In this document: positions 1 to 6,567 of the stretch, one piece after another
Position numbering within the stretch: the first letter of the stretch is position 1
Layout of the letters: every line of letters starts with the position of its first letter
Origin: Acidobacteriota bacterium
Lineage (GTDB): Bacteria; Acidobacteriota; Blastocatellia; Pyrinomonadales; Pyrinomonadaceae
Length of the DNA: 8,886 nucleotides
NCBI GenBank assembly: GCA_963169175.1
Contig: CAUJFK010000047.1
Coordinates: forward strand, 1-8,886
Direction: 5' to 3'
Translations under genes and position numbers: made by a program
Notes under the pieces: generated by a model
Told to the model about the DNA's origin: nothing
Databases searched by the model: none
What the model saw: only the letters and a program-made list of their open reading frames with translations

Positions 1-374
1 CGCAGAGTGGATTGAAACGCGGCGACCTCGGCTTCGTCCTTGAACACGATCTTGGTCGGAACGGTCACGCCCTGGGCGACGAACATTGCGCCATATTCAC
101 GAAGCAGCGTTTTCTCAACGCTGTCTTTCGGCTGTGCAAAACCATCCGGAAGATGTGCCGCGAATCCGGTTTTGTCCTCTGCCTTCTTATTTTCGTTCGA
201 CATATTCGAGTTAGCTTTCAAAGGCGTCCGATCTGTGTTCGGCCGGTTTGACACATAGTTGGTTTCGGGGCCGGAATTTCGTGCTTCGGGTGGTGAGTAG
301 CAGCCCGCGATCGCCGCCGCGGCAGTCAACAGCGCTGCGGACCAAAATGTTCGATCAATAAAATGTTCTGTCAT
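1..374 (-). CDS. Partial lipoprotein, paralogue of the adjacent M15-like protein (C-terminus outside window)
   Basis: The first 124 codons are present with no stop before the left edge, so the gene is partial. The N-terminus has a hydrophobic stretch (residues 11-24) ending in a lipobox, AIAGC, with Cys25 as the probable lipidated residue, so the mature protein should be anchored on the outer face of a membrane. Residues 26-85 are rich in Pro, Asn, Lys and charged residues, like a flexible tether. Residues 89-124 align with residues 65-101 of the upstream neighbour, with about 16 identities in 36 positions and one gap, including a shared LR-D/E-YG core. The ATG overlaps the neighbour's TGA as ATGA, which implies translational coupling. 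If the homology continues past the edge, the missing part would hold the M15-like catalytic region; that is inference. No Shine-Dalgarno is visible. Confidence 0.8.
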   Translation of the reverse strand, partial: MTEHFIDRTFWSAALLTAAAAIAGCYSPPEARNSGPETNYVSNRPNTDRTPLKANSNMSNENKKAEDKTGFAAHLPDGFAQPKDSVEKTLLREYGAMFVAQGVTVPTKIVFKDEAEVAAFQSTL

Positions 375-1243
375 AATTCGGGAACCCAATAGCTAAATCC
401 GCCGCGCGCCACAAGCCGCAGCCCGCGGTTGGGCAGGTCGGCATCCGCCCAGCCGAGATAAGTGAAATGCGGCGAATCGTCGGCCACGGTCTGGTACCAG
501 CCGTTATCATTCAGTATCCGCCGAACGCTTGAATTTCCAAACTCAGCCACATCAAGAGCAAGCATCGACAGATGCTGCGATGTTCCGGTTGCGGCAACCG
601 AGGTCAATATGGACCGGTCCTTGCCTGTGCTAAAGAAAAGGCCTTCTGATTCCCACGCAAGCACTTGCTCGGTTTGCTCGATCACCGGCATCTTGCGGGC
701 CGCATCTGCAACTTTCTTTTTGATACGCCCACGTGCAACCCAATAGTTTAGCGCCGGAATGAAGCGAGAATTCCACAAACGAAGCGTATCTCCAAAGCTC
801 CGTTTTCCGGCAATAGCTCCGCCTCGCGGGCTAATGCGCAAACCGCGCTCGGCGGCCTGCGAAATTGCGGCCGACAATGCGTCCATTGCGGCGGCCTGGA
901 GTTCGATATTTACACCACCGATATTTTCAGTGCGGGTTTTAACGCTCGCCTGAAAATCCGACACCTCGCGCTCGGATGAAAAAACACAAACCGGCGGCGG
1001 TGTAACGGAGCGGTCCGCGGCAAATATCGAACCATAATCGCGAAGTACGCGTGCACCGACAGGTTCCGAATCGGCCCGACAAACCCCGGCCATGTGCTTC
1101 CGCCAGTCGGTGTCGGGGTTGTTTGCGGTGCGTCCGTCCGTTCGACGTTTCACCGAAGGCAAGGTCCGATCCTGCGCCGAAACGACGGCCGCGCCAATAA
1201 GCAACGCTGGGAGAAGAACAAATATCGCCGTTATCCTTATCAT
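371..1243 (-). CDS. Secreted protein with M15/LAS-type (D-Ala-D-Ala carboxypeptidase-like) zinc motif
   Basis: 290 residues. An N-terminal signal peptide (residues 1-23) has a hydrophobic core and a VVSA|Q cleavage site, so export is expected. The C-terminal third carries what looks like the LAS/M15 peptidase signature: S222-x-H224 and D231 (family form SxHxxGxAxD) and D256-S-P-H259 followed by FTYLG (family form ExWHxxY). His224, Asp231 and His259 would be the zinc ligands. Two departures stand out: the usual Gly of the first motif is Met227, and the catalytic Glu position is Asp256. An Arg-rich stretch at 137-160 may correspond to the substrate-binding 'GYRS' region of VanY-type enzymes. 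The likely role is trimming peptidoglycan stem peptides, or only binding them if the site is weak. I chose the ATG four bases after the hutH stop because it begins the signal peptide; an in-frame TTG at 1300 would add 19 residues inside hutH. Confidence 0.7.
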   Translation of the reverse strand: MIRITAIFVLLPALLIGAAVVSAQDRTLPSVKRRTDGRTANNPDTDWRKHMAGVCRADSEPVGARVLRDYGSIFAADRSVTPPPVCVFSSEREVSDFQASVKTRTENIGGVNIELQAAAMDALSAAISQAAERGLRISPRGGAIAGKRSFGDTLRLWNSRFIPALNYWVARGRIKKKVADAARKMPVIEQTEQVLAWESEGLFFSTGKDRSILTSVAATGTSQHLSMLALDVAEFGNSSVRRILNDNGWYQTVADDSPHFTYLGWADADLPNRGLRLVARGGFSYWVPEL

Positions 1244-1247
1244 CAAG

Positions 1248-2813
1248 CTACGCGGACCTTTCCTGCACAAACTCGCGGACGACAACCGACGCCGATTCAA
1301 TATGCGGTTTCATGTAAACGTCATTTTCGATGAACGGTATCCGCTCGCGCAGTCGAGCATAGACAGGCATGGTCCCGTTGCCCAACCGCTTTTCCCCGCC
1401 GGCCTGTTTCCGTCGAAGATCTATTCCCTGGGCCGCGCAAAATAGTTCGAGAGCGAGTATGGTCTCGAGATTCTCCGACACCTGGCGGAGCTTGAGCGCG
1501 GCGGTCAGCCCCATAGAGACATGATCCTCGACATTGGCCGAACTTGGGATCGTATCGACACTCGCCGGATGTGCCAACACCTTATTTTCGGTGCAAAGCG
1601 CGGCGGCGGTGTATTGGACGATCATAAACCCGGAATTAAGGCCGCCGTGCTCGGTCAAAAACGCGGGTAGAACATGCGCGTTCGACGCTTCGTCCGTCAG
1701 ACGCATTATTCGGCGTTCGGAAATGTTGCCAAGATCGGACAATGCGATCGTCAGATAATCAAACGCCAAAGCAAGCGGTTCGCCGTGAAAATTTCCGCCG
1801 CTTATGACCTCGATCAAGGTCTCCCGGCCATCCGATTTCTCCGATGGTTCTGACACGAATATCAAAGGATTATCCGTTACAGCGTTTAGTTCCAGTTTTA
1901 TCAGCCATTCGGCGTATGCGACCGCATCACGGCAAGCGCCGTGAACTTGCGGCATACAGCGAAGCGTGTATGCATCCTGAACATTTGTCGGGTCAAAGCC
2001 GCGGACCATTTCGCTGCCCGCCAAAATGTTCCTTAGATTTCGGGCGCAGTCGATCTGCCGTGGATGTGGCCTGAGTTGATGGATCCTTTCGTCAAAGGCA
2101 GATGTCGTTCCATTCAAAGCCTCAAGGCTCAGACAGCCGGAGATATCGACAAGATCGGCCAGTTTTATCGCACGTGCCGTTTCAAGCAATCCGATCGCTG
2201 TCATGACGGTCGTCCCGTTCGTCAGTGCAAGGCCTTCTTTGGCTTTCAGGACAACCGGCGATAGGCCTGCCTTCGATAATGCCGCCCTTCCGGGCACGAT
2301 CTCGCCGTTCACCTCGGCCTCACCTTCGCCGATCAAAACACAGGCAAAATGGGCCAGCGGAGCAAGATCGCCGCTTGCCCCGAGGCTGCCTTTCTCGGGA
2401 ATTATCGGATGTACACCACGATTGAGGCATTCAAGGATAAGCTCCAGCGTTTCCAGCCTGATCCCCGAAAACCCGCGGGCAAGTGTATTTGCACGGATGA
2501 GCATTATGGCCCGCACGGTCGGTGTATCGAATGGCTTGCCAACACCGACCGCATGGCTAACGACTATGTTCCGTTGAAGTTGTTCGACCTCGTCGCGGCT
2601 GATGATCTTGTTCTTAAACGCTCCGAAACCGGTCGTTATCCCGTAAGCGATCTCACCGCGTTCCAACAGCGTATCGACGGCCGCCGCCGCTCGGTTCACA
2701 TTTTCTGACGCCTGGCCCGACAACGTGACGCTTGGCCCGCCGGGGCCGCCGTAGGCAACGGCGAGAACCTGCTCGAACGTGAGGCTCTCGCCGTCAATGA
2801 CAATAGTTTGCAT
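1248..2813 (-). CDS. hutH: Histidine ammonia-lyase (histidase)
   Basis: 521 residues. It deaminates L-histidine to trans-urocanate and ammonia, the first step of cytoplasmic histidine degradation. The electrophilic MIO cofactor forms from Ala146-Ser147-Gly148 within GSLGASGDLAPL. Other family active-site positions are visible: Tyr57 in YGITTGFG, His87 in VVSHAVG, Asn199 in LTNGTT, Tyr282 and Arg285, and Glu429 in the VEDHVSMG block. All the core motifs are intact, so the enzyme should be active. The stretch between NPLIF and ISGGNFHGEP (residues 320-336) is about ten residues longer and more polar than in the classical Pseudomonas enzyme as I remember it; it is probably a surface loop. The ATG at 2813 lies 25 nt after the hutI stop and fits family length. 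A TTG at 2858 in the same frame would overlap hutI and is unlikely. No strong Shine-Dalgarno is seen. Confidence 0.97.
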   Translation of the reverse strand: MQTIVIDGESLTFEQVLAVAYGGPGGPSVTLSGQASENVNRAAAAVDTLLERGEIAYGITTGFGAFKNKIISRDEVEQLQRNIVVSHAVGVGKPFDTPTVRAIMLIRANTLARGFSGIRLETLELILECLNRGVHPIIPEKGSLGASGDLAPLAHFACVLIGEGEAEVNGEIVPGRAALSKAGLSPVVLKAKEGLALTNGTTVMTAIGLLETARAIKLADLVDISGCLSLEALNGTTSAFDERIHQLRPHPRQIDCARNLRNILAGSEMVRGFDPTNVQDAYTLRCMPQVHGACRDAVAYAEWLIKLELNAVTDNPLIFVSEPSEKSDGRETLIEVISGGNFHGEPLALAFDYLTIALSDLGNISERRIMRLTDEASNAHVLPAFLTEHGGLNSGFMIVQYTAAALCTENKVLAHPASVDTIPSSANVEDHVSMGLTAALKLRQVSENLETILALELFCAAQGIDLRRKQAGGEKRLGNGTMPVYARLRERIPFIENDVYMKPHIESASVVVREFVQERSA

Positions 2814-2838
2814 AATAACTTGTAGATCGTATTGCCGG

Positions 2839-4131
2839 TCAGGCCTGATGCGTATCAAATACTACTTGTCCGTTCTTGACGACAAGCTCTGCCATTTCCG
2901 CTCCGAATTCATATGCTATCTCACGATAATCACCGGTGTTGAACAGCACCAGATCGCCCTGGTTTCCTTCTCGTATCGAACCTGTACGGTTCCCGGCACC
3001 GACGGCGAAGGCCGCATTTATCGTAGCGGCGTTCAGGGCCTCCGACGGAAGCAGTTTCTGATATCGGCAGGCTAGTGCCATCGTCATCGGCTGCGACGGG
3101 CACGGGGCCGATCCCGGATTGTAATCGGTCGAAATGGCAACCGCACAGCCCGAATCGATCAATTTCCGCGCATCCGCAAAATGTGTGCTGCCGAGGTTGA
3201 AGTTGACCGTCGGTGTGACGACGCCAACTGTTTCTGATGCGGCAAGGAGGTTGATCTCATCGTCGGAAATGGCGTCCAGATGATCAATCGAGGCCGCACC
3301 CAATTCTATCGCCAAACGGCTGCAGCCGAGGTTTGTAAACTCATCGGCATGTGCCTTAAGCCCGAACCACAAGGCCTTGGCAGTTTTTAGTATTCGCTCA
3401 GATTGCCTCAGGTCAAACGCATTCCGCTCACAGAACACATCCGCATATATCGGCCTTCGCTGCTCGCAAAAATGCGAACTCGTGTACCAATCCCAAGCCT
3501 GCGGCAGTATCTCGCCGCATATCAGGTCCACATAGCCGTCGTGATCATCGGCAAACTCCGGCGGAAAGGCGTGTGCGGCCAAAAGCGTGGGAACAATATC
3601 TATCGGATGCCTCAGGTCCAGTTCGCCGATCGCGGCAAGCATCTTCAGTTCGGTCGCCGGATCGAGGCCGTAACCAGTCTTGATCTCCACGGTCGTCGTA
3701 CCGCACGCGAGCATTTTGTCGAGCCGCGAAATGCCGTGTTCAACCAGGTCTTCCAGCGACGCCTCACGCGTTCGCCGTACGGTCGAGATGATCCCTCCGC
3801 CCTGTTTCAGTATATCGAGATAGTCGGCCCCTTCTATCTTCAGCTCAAATTCATCAAGCCGGTCCCCCGCAAAAACAATGTGCGTGTGCGGATCGACAAA
3901 ACCGGGCGTCACCACCCTGCCGGCGGCATCTATTGAATCGGTTGAGGCAAATGCCGCGGCCACATCCTTCGACCGGCCAAATGCCGCAATCCTTCCTTCA
4001 ATACAGGCAACGCCCGCATCCTCAATGATCCCGACATCGCGCATTGCAGCGCCGCGCTTCGGCTTTCCGTCCGAGCTACACGTAACGAGCTGGCCAATAT
4101 TCAGGATGACGAGATCAGCGTTTGTTTGCAT
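2839..4131 (-). CDS. hutI: Imidazolonepropionase
   Basis: 430 residues. It hydrolyses 4-imidazolone-5-propanoate to N-formimino-L-glutamate, the third step of histidine degradation, and belongs to the metal-dependent amidohydrolase superfamily (TIM barrel). Visible metal and catalytic motifs are GFVDPHTH (His82, His84), LAAHAFP (His187), DVFCE (Glu235), KAHADEF (His261), SIDHL (His284) and STDYNPGSAP (Asp336). The segment before DVFCE (about residues 211-230) is roughly nine residues longer than in the Bacillus-type enzyme as I recall it. The ATG at 4131 places the usual N-terminal beta strand (ADLVILNIGQL) at residue 5. A second in-frame ATG at 4161 would add ten residues, and a TTG at 4218 would add 29; neither extension looks like the family. 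It is first in a run with hutH 25 nt downstream. Urocanase, needed between these two steps, must lie elsewhere. Confidence 0.95.
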   Translation of the reverse strand: MQTNADLVILNIGQLVTCSSDGKPKRGAAMRDVGIIEDAGVACIEGRIAAFGRSKDVAAAFASTDSIDAAGRVVTPGFVDPHTHIVFAGDRLDEFELKIEGADYLDILKQGGGIISTVRRTREASLEDLVEHGISRLDKMLACGTTTVEIKTGYGLDPATELKMLAAIGELDLRHPIDIVPTLLAAHAFPPEFADDHDGYVDLICGEILPQAWDWYTSSHFCEQRRPIYADVFCERNAFDLRQSERILKTAKALWFGLKAHADEFTNLGCSRLAIELGAASIDHLDAISDDEINLLAASETVGVVTPTVNFNLGSTHFADARKLIDSGCAVAISTDYNPGSAPCPSQPMTMALACRYQKLLPSEALNAATINAAFAVGAGNRTGSIREGNQGDLVLFNTGDYREIAYEFGAEMAELVVKNGQVVFDTHQA

Positions 4132-4174
4132 TGAGTTGGGCCCGTGAGGCCGGTAAAACATTGCGTCGCCCAAT

Positions 4175-4180
4175 ATTCTA
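4175..4180 (-). promoter_or_regulatory. Possible -10 element for hutI
   Basis: Minus-strand TAGAAT (5 of 6 to TATAAT) lies 43 nt upstream of the chosen hutI ATG, giving a predicted leader of about 37 nt. No good -35 hexamer sits 16-18 nt upstream (the best is TTCGGG or TCGGGT), so this is a weak call. If it is used, the ATG at 4161 would be only about 6 nt from the transcript start. Confidence 0.25.
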
Positions 4181-4275
4181 GCACCAAGGATCGACTGACC
4201 CGAACCCGGATCGCGCAACTCTGCCTGTCTGCAGTTACTAAACGTTCGTCAACCGCCGATTCGTTTGAACAAAAT

Positions 4276-4304
4276 TTGGAAGTTGGCGGGCGTTCCGCTA
4301 CACT
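4276..4304 (+). promoter_or_regulatory. Sigma-70-like promoter for the CPBP gene
   Basis: TTGGAA (4276-4281) and TACACT (4299-4304) are separated by exactly 17 nt; each matches 4 of 6 consensus bases. Transcription would start near 4310-4312, which coincides with the GTG start at 4312, so the mRNA may be leaderless. Both hexamers are imperfect, so this is a prediction from spacing and position. Confidence 0.4.
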
Positions 4305-4311
4305 TTCAACC

Positions 4312-5178
4312 GTGTCAGAAACTATCGATCAAACAGTGGACGAACCTGGTTTATTCCACTCCGAAGGCTACGCAAGCAGCCCGGACCCGACGCCTAATGA
4401 CCCTCCGTGGGGCACCGGTGTGGCAGTTGCGACGTGGCTTTTCAGCGTGGCCCTGATCATGATCGTTCCGGCTGTCTTCCTTATCCCGTACGCGATCTCG
4501 CAAAATTCTGTTTATGCGGACGGCGCGGAGTTGATGAAGGCACTTGGAAGCGATCCGGTAGCTATCGCGATCCAGATCGCCGCGATCATACCGGCCCATT
4601 TGCTCACGCTCGCGGCCGCATGGCTGGTAGTTACGCGTCGCCGTACCTTCCCATTCCTCAAAACACTCGGTTGGCAGACGGGCGGGATGAAGTGGTGGCA
4701 CTACCTGGCAATTATGGCGGCGTTCTTTTTGCTTTCGGTCGTTGTGGGAAAACTGCTGCCGGAGCAGGACAACGATCTCCTTCGCATTTTAAGGAGTTCG
4801 CGTTACGTGGTCTTTCTGGTCGCGTTCATGGCCACCGTCACGGCCCCTTTGGTCGAAGAGGTCATCTACCGGGGACTCCTTTACTCAGCTCTTCAGCGTT
4901 CTGTTGGAGTACAGGCCGCCGTGGCGATCGTTACCTTTCTATTCGCGATCGTGCATCTTCCTCAATACTGGCCGAGCGTTTCGACAATGATCCTGCTCAC
5001 CACGCTTAGCCTGACATTGACACTGGTCCGGGTACGCACGGACAACCTGCTTCCCTGTTTTATCCTTCACACGATCTTCAACGGCGTCCAATCATTGCTG
5101 TTCATTCTCGGCCCTTATATCGGACTTGAAAGCACCGCTGAAGATACCGTCAGTTCATTTGTCCACTTTTTAAAATAG
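4312..5178 (+). CDS. CPBP (Abi) family intramembrane glutamic protease
   Basis: 288 residues if started at GTG 4312. After a polar, Pro-rich N-terminal tail (residues 1-33) come about seven hydrophobic segments (roughly 35-62, 84-107, 130-145, 166-180, 200-216, 222-240, 247-267), so it is a polytopic membrane protein. The three CPBP motifs are present: EE-x3-R (Glu182, Glu183, Arg187) in VEEVIYRGLL, F-x3-H (Phe211, His215) and H-x3-N (His253, Asn257). These form the catalytic site in Rce1/CPBP proteases, so an active CAAX-type or bacteriocin-immunity-type protease is plausible; the substrate is unknown. The frame is open back to an ATG at 4144, but those 56 residues look random and run back towards hutI through the divergent region. 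The GTG lies just after a promoter-like sequence and no Shine-Dalgarno precedes it. It converges on the FecR-domain gene. Confidence 0.88.
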   Translation: MSETIDQTVDEPGLFHSEGYASSPDPTPNDPPWGTGVAVATWLFSVALIMIVPAVFLIPYAISQNSVYADGAELMKALGSDPVAIAIQIAAIIPAHLLTLAAAWLVVTRRRTFPFLKTLGWQTGGMKWWHYLAIMAAFFLLSVVVGKLLPEQDNDLLRILRSSRYVVFLVAFMATVTAPLVEEVIYRGLLYSALQRSVGVQAAVAIVTFLFAIVHLPQYWPSVSTMILLTTLSLTLTLVRVRTDNLLPCFILHTIFNGVQSLLFILGPYIGLESTAEDTVSSFVHFLK

Positions 5179-5182
5179 AACA

Positions 5183-5207
5183 CGGGCGGACACTGTGTGC
5201 CCGCCCG
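5183..5207. terminator. GC-rich hairpin between convergent genes
   Basis: CGGGCGG (5183-5189) pairs with CCGCCCG (5201-5207), then after one A-C mismatch three more pairs close a 3-nt TGT loop. It starts 5 nt after the CPBP stop and ends 20 nt before the stop of the opposing FecR-domain gene. No clean T-run follows on the plus strand; on the minus strand the flank is T-rich (TGTTCTATTTT). It may terminate both transcripts, better on the minus strand. Confidence 0.6.
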
Positions 5208-5227
5208 CATTCTTGGAACCAGTAAAT

Positions 5228-6385
5228 TTAATCAATAGGCCGCCCGGGTTTCGACTGCCGCACGGGCACCCTTATCGGGTCTGGGGCCGACGGTGGCGGG
5301 CCTGCCGACGGGAAACCGCCGCCTTCAACACGGATCGGGTCAGGGCCATATCCCGGATCTCCGCCACGTCCTGGTTTTATTTGTCTGATCTCGCGGCCCG
5401 TCGAACCGCTTGATCCCTGAACCGCCGCAAAAGGCGGTTGACGGACCGGTCCTGGGCCAACGCCATTGCGTCCGGGCTTGACCTGCCGTACAACCGGGCC
5501 TCCAGTAGCGGTAGGCGGCGGTGTAAACACCACGGTCGGCAGGTTGTAGTACCAGATACTGTGGCCAAATCCGTACCCATAGGGCGATCCCCATCCCATT
5601 CCAAATGGCAGGAAGCAATTACTTCGGCTGAACGGGTCATAGATCCAGAGGCCGAACGAATTGTACATATTCCACTGCCGGCCCAGGAACGAACGCATCA
5701 GGTCGGTCCGCACGGTGTTGCGCTCAAGCCGTCCGCTTATCTTCGCAAGCTCTTTTGCCCGGTCCTTGCTCCAAATGTCGAACGCATCCTTTTCGTCGCG
5801 GTCAAATTTTGCGATCAAGGCCGCGGAATTCGCCATCGAGCCTTCACGCCCTGATTTGACTACCGCCTTCTCGTCATCGCCGATGCGGGCCTTGCCCTTA
5901 AAAACGGCTATCGTGCCATCCGCGTTAACACGATAAATGCCTGAGTCGAACAACGTGAACTTGGCCTTTGGCGTATTCACCGTCACGGCAAAGTCCTCGG
6001 TCGCAAATACCTCAAAGATCGCGCTGCCTGAGTCTAATCTGATCTGGAGGTTATCGAGGTCAGTTGTTGTGAACTCAAACGCCGAAAGCGGCCCAAGCCG
6101 CAAATAAGAGCCGGGATTAAGCAGAATTTCAGCCTTTCCGTCGGCTCCCGTGGACACACGATCGCCTATCTCGATCGCATCGCCCTTCAGCAATTGTCCG
6201 CTCTTGCCCTCGGTCCGGACCACGCCTACCGGGCCCGAAACATAGTTTACGCCGCCCGCCTTGGCGGAAATAACGTACCGGTCCCCGGCCGCCGCACCCA
6301 ATGTATCTCTTTGGGCCAAAATGGCCGGAGCGCACACGAGTGCCGCCATCGCAACACCAACGATCCGCGAGATCCAGTTTTTCAT
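5228..6385 (-). CDS. Secreted FecR-domain protein with Gly/Pro-rich repeat tail
   Basis: 385 residues. Residues 1-24 form a signal peptide (basic start, hydrophobic core, ILA|Q cleavage), so the protein is exported. Residues about 38-170 are a FecR-type beta-rich domain: GDAIEIGDRVSTGADGKAEILLNPGSYLRLGP is typical of it, followed by short strands ending in VFKGKARI. Unlike true FecR there is no cytoplasmic anti-sigma region or central membrane span, so a role in iron-sensing transcription is unlikely; this is the stand-alone, periplasmic or surface type. Residues 187-240 are charged and probably helical. Residues 240-282 are rich in Tyr, Trp, Phe and Gly. The tail (290-385) is Gly/Pro-rich with three [VI]RQxKPGR motifs and two PDPIRV motifs. 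The ATG is supported by GAGGAA five bases upstream and by a good promoter. Its function is unknown; envelope or surface structure is a guess. Confidence 0.88.
   Translation of the reverse strand: MKNWISRIVGVAMAALVCAPAILAQRDTLGAAAGDRYVISAKAGGVNYVSGPVGVVRTEGKSGQLLKGDAIEIGDRVSTGADGKAEILLNPGSYLRLGPLSAFEFTTTDLDNLQIRLDSGSAIFEVFATEDFAVTVNTPKAKFTLFDSGIYRVNADGTIAVFKGKARIGDDEKAVVKSGREGSMANSAALIAKFDRDEKDAFDIWSKDRAKELAKISGRLERNTVRTDLMRSFLGRQWNMYNSFGLWIYDPFSRSNCFLPFGMGWGSPYGYGFGHSIWYYNLPTVVFTPPPTATGGPVVRQVKPGRNGVGPGPVRQPPFAAVQGSSGSTGREIRQIKPGRGGDPGYGPDPIRVEGGGFPSAGPPPSAPDPIRVPVRQSKPGRPID
5240..5491 (-). repeat. Three in-frame copies of an eight-residue [VI]RQxKPGR motif
   Basis: The copies are at 5468-5491 (VRQVKPGR, residues 299-306), 5366-5389 (IRQIKPGR, 333-340) and 5240-5263 (VRQSKPGR, 375-382). 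A partial VRQ also occurs at residues 314-316. PDPIRV occurs twice, at residues 348-353 and 368-373. The codons differ between copies for Arg, Gln, Lys, Pro and Gly while the residues are kept, so these are not fresh DNA duplications. Confidence 0.8.
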
Positions 6386-6390
6386 ATTTT

Positions 6391-6396
6391 TTCCTC
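6391..6396 (-). promoter_or_regulatory. Shine-Dalgarno of the FecR-domain gene
   Basis: Minus-strand GAGGAA lies 5 nt (AAAAT) before the ATG at 6385. It fixes the start, and it is the only clear Shine-Dalgarno among the eight complete genes. Confidence 0.75.
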
Positions 6397-6412
6397 GGGA
6401 AGAGTTTTCTAG

Positions 6413-6441
6413 ATATTAGATGCTTTCCCGGCAAAAATCAA
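6413..6441 (-). promoter_or_regulatory. Sigma-70-like promoter of the FecR-domain gene
   Basis: On the minus strand, TTGATT (6441-6436) and TAATAT (6418-6413) are separated by exactly 17 nt. Transcription should begin near 6406, giving a leader of about 20 nt that contains the GAGGAA site. This is the strongest promoter candidate in the window. Confidence 0.6.
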
Positions 6442-6472
6442 TCTTTTTTACTGTCTAAACATTACGGAACAC

Positions 6473-6489
6473 GGCCGAAGCCGTCGGCC
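6473..6489. repeat. Short inverted repeat in divergent intergenic region
   Basis: GGCCGA (6473-6478) and TCGGCC (6484-6489) are perfect inverted repeats around a 5-nt AGCCG loop. They lie about 30 nt upstream of the FecR-gene -35 and about 80 nt before the small plus-strand gene. No T-run follows on either strand, so a protein-binding site is more likely than a terminator. A 6-bp stem can arise by chance. Confidence 0.3.
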
Positions 6490-6567
6490 TAAATTTCCGA
6501 ACAACCTTTGGCCGAGAGACGTAATCAAACAATCTGTCCGGTGCGGTTGGGCCGAACCACCCTGCTT

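Noticed and set aside
12..258. Plus-strand frames at the left edge
   Set aside because: They are antisense to the partial lipoprotein gene, which has a lipobox and homology to its neighbour.
3403..3936. Open frame of 177 codons on the plus strand inside hutI
   Set aside because: It lies wholly antisense to a confidently identified hutI, has no family motif and its residue make-up looks like a reading-frame shadow.
4144..4311. N-terminal extension of the CPBP protein from ATG 4144
   Set aside because: The 56 residues are not hydrophobic or family-like, and a promoter-like sequence lies within this stretch just before GTG 4312.
4407..5009. Open frame of 200 codons overlapping the CPBP gene on the same strand
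   Set aside because: It is Arg/Gly/His-rich in the manner of an out-of-frame translation, while the overlapping frame has all CPBP motifs and membrane segments.
4312..5178. CPBP protease as part of a phage-defence or bacteriocin locus
   Set aside because: No precursor peptide, transporter or defence gene lies beside it; the family is common as a stand-alone membrane protease.
5228..6385. FecR-domain protein as a true iron-signalling anti-sigma factor
   Set aside because: It has a cleavable signal peptide and no N-terminal cytoplasmic domain or central membrane span, and no ECF sigma factor or TonB receptor is nearby.
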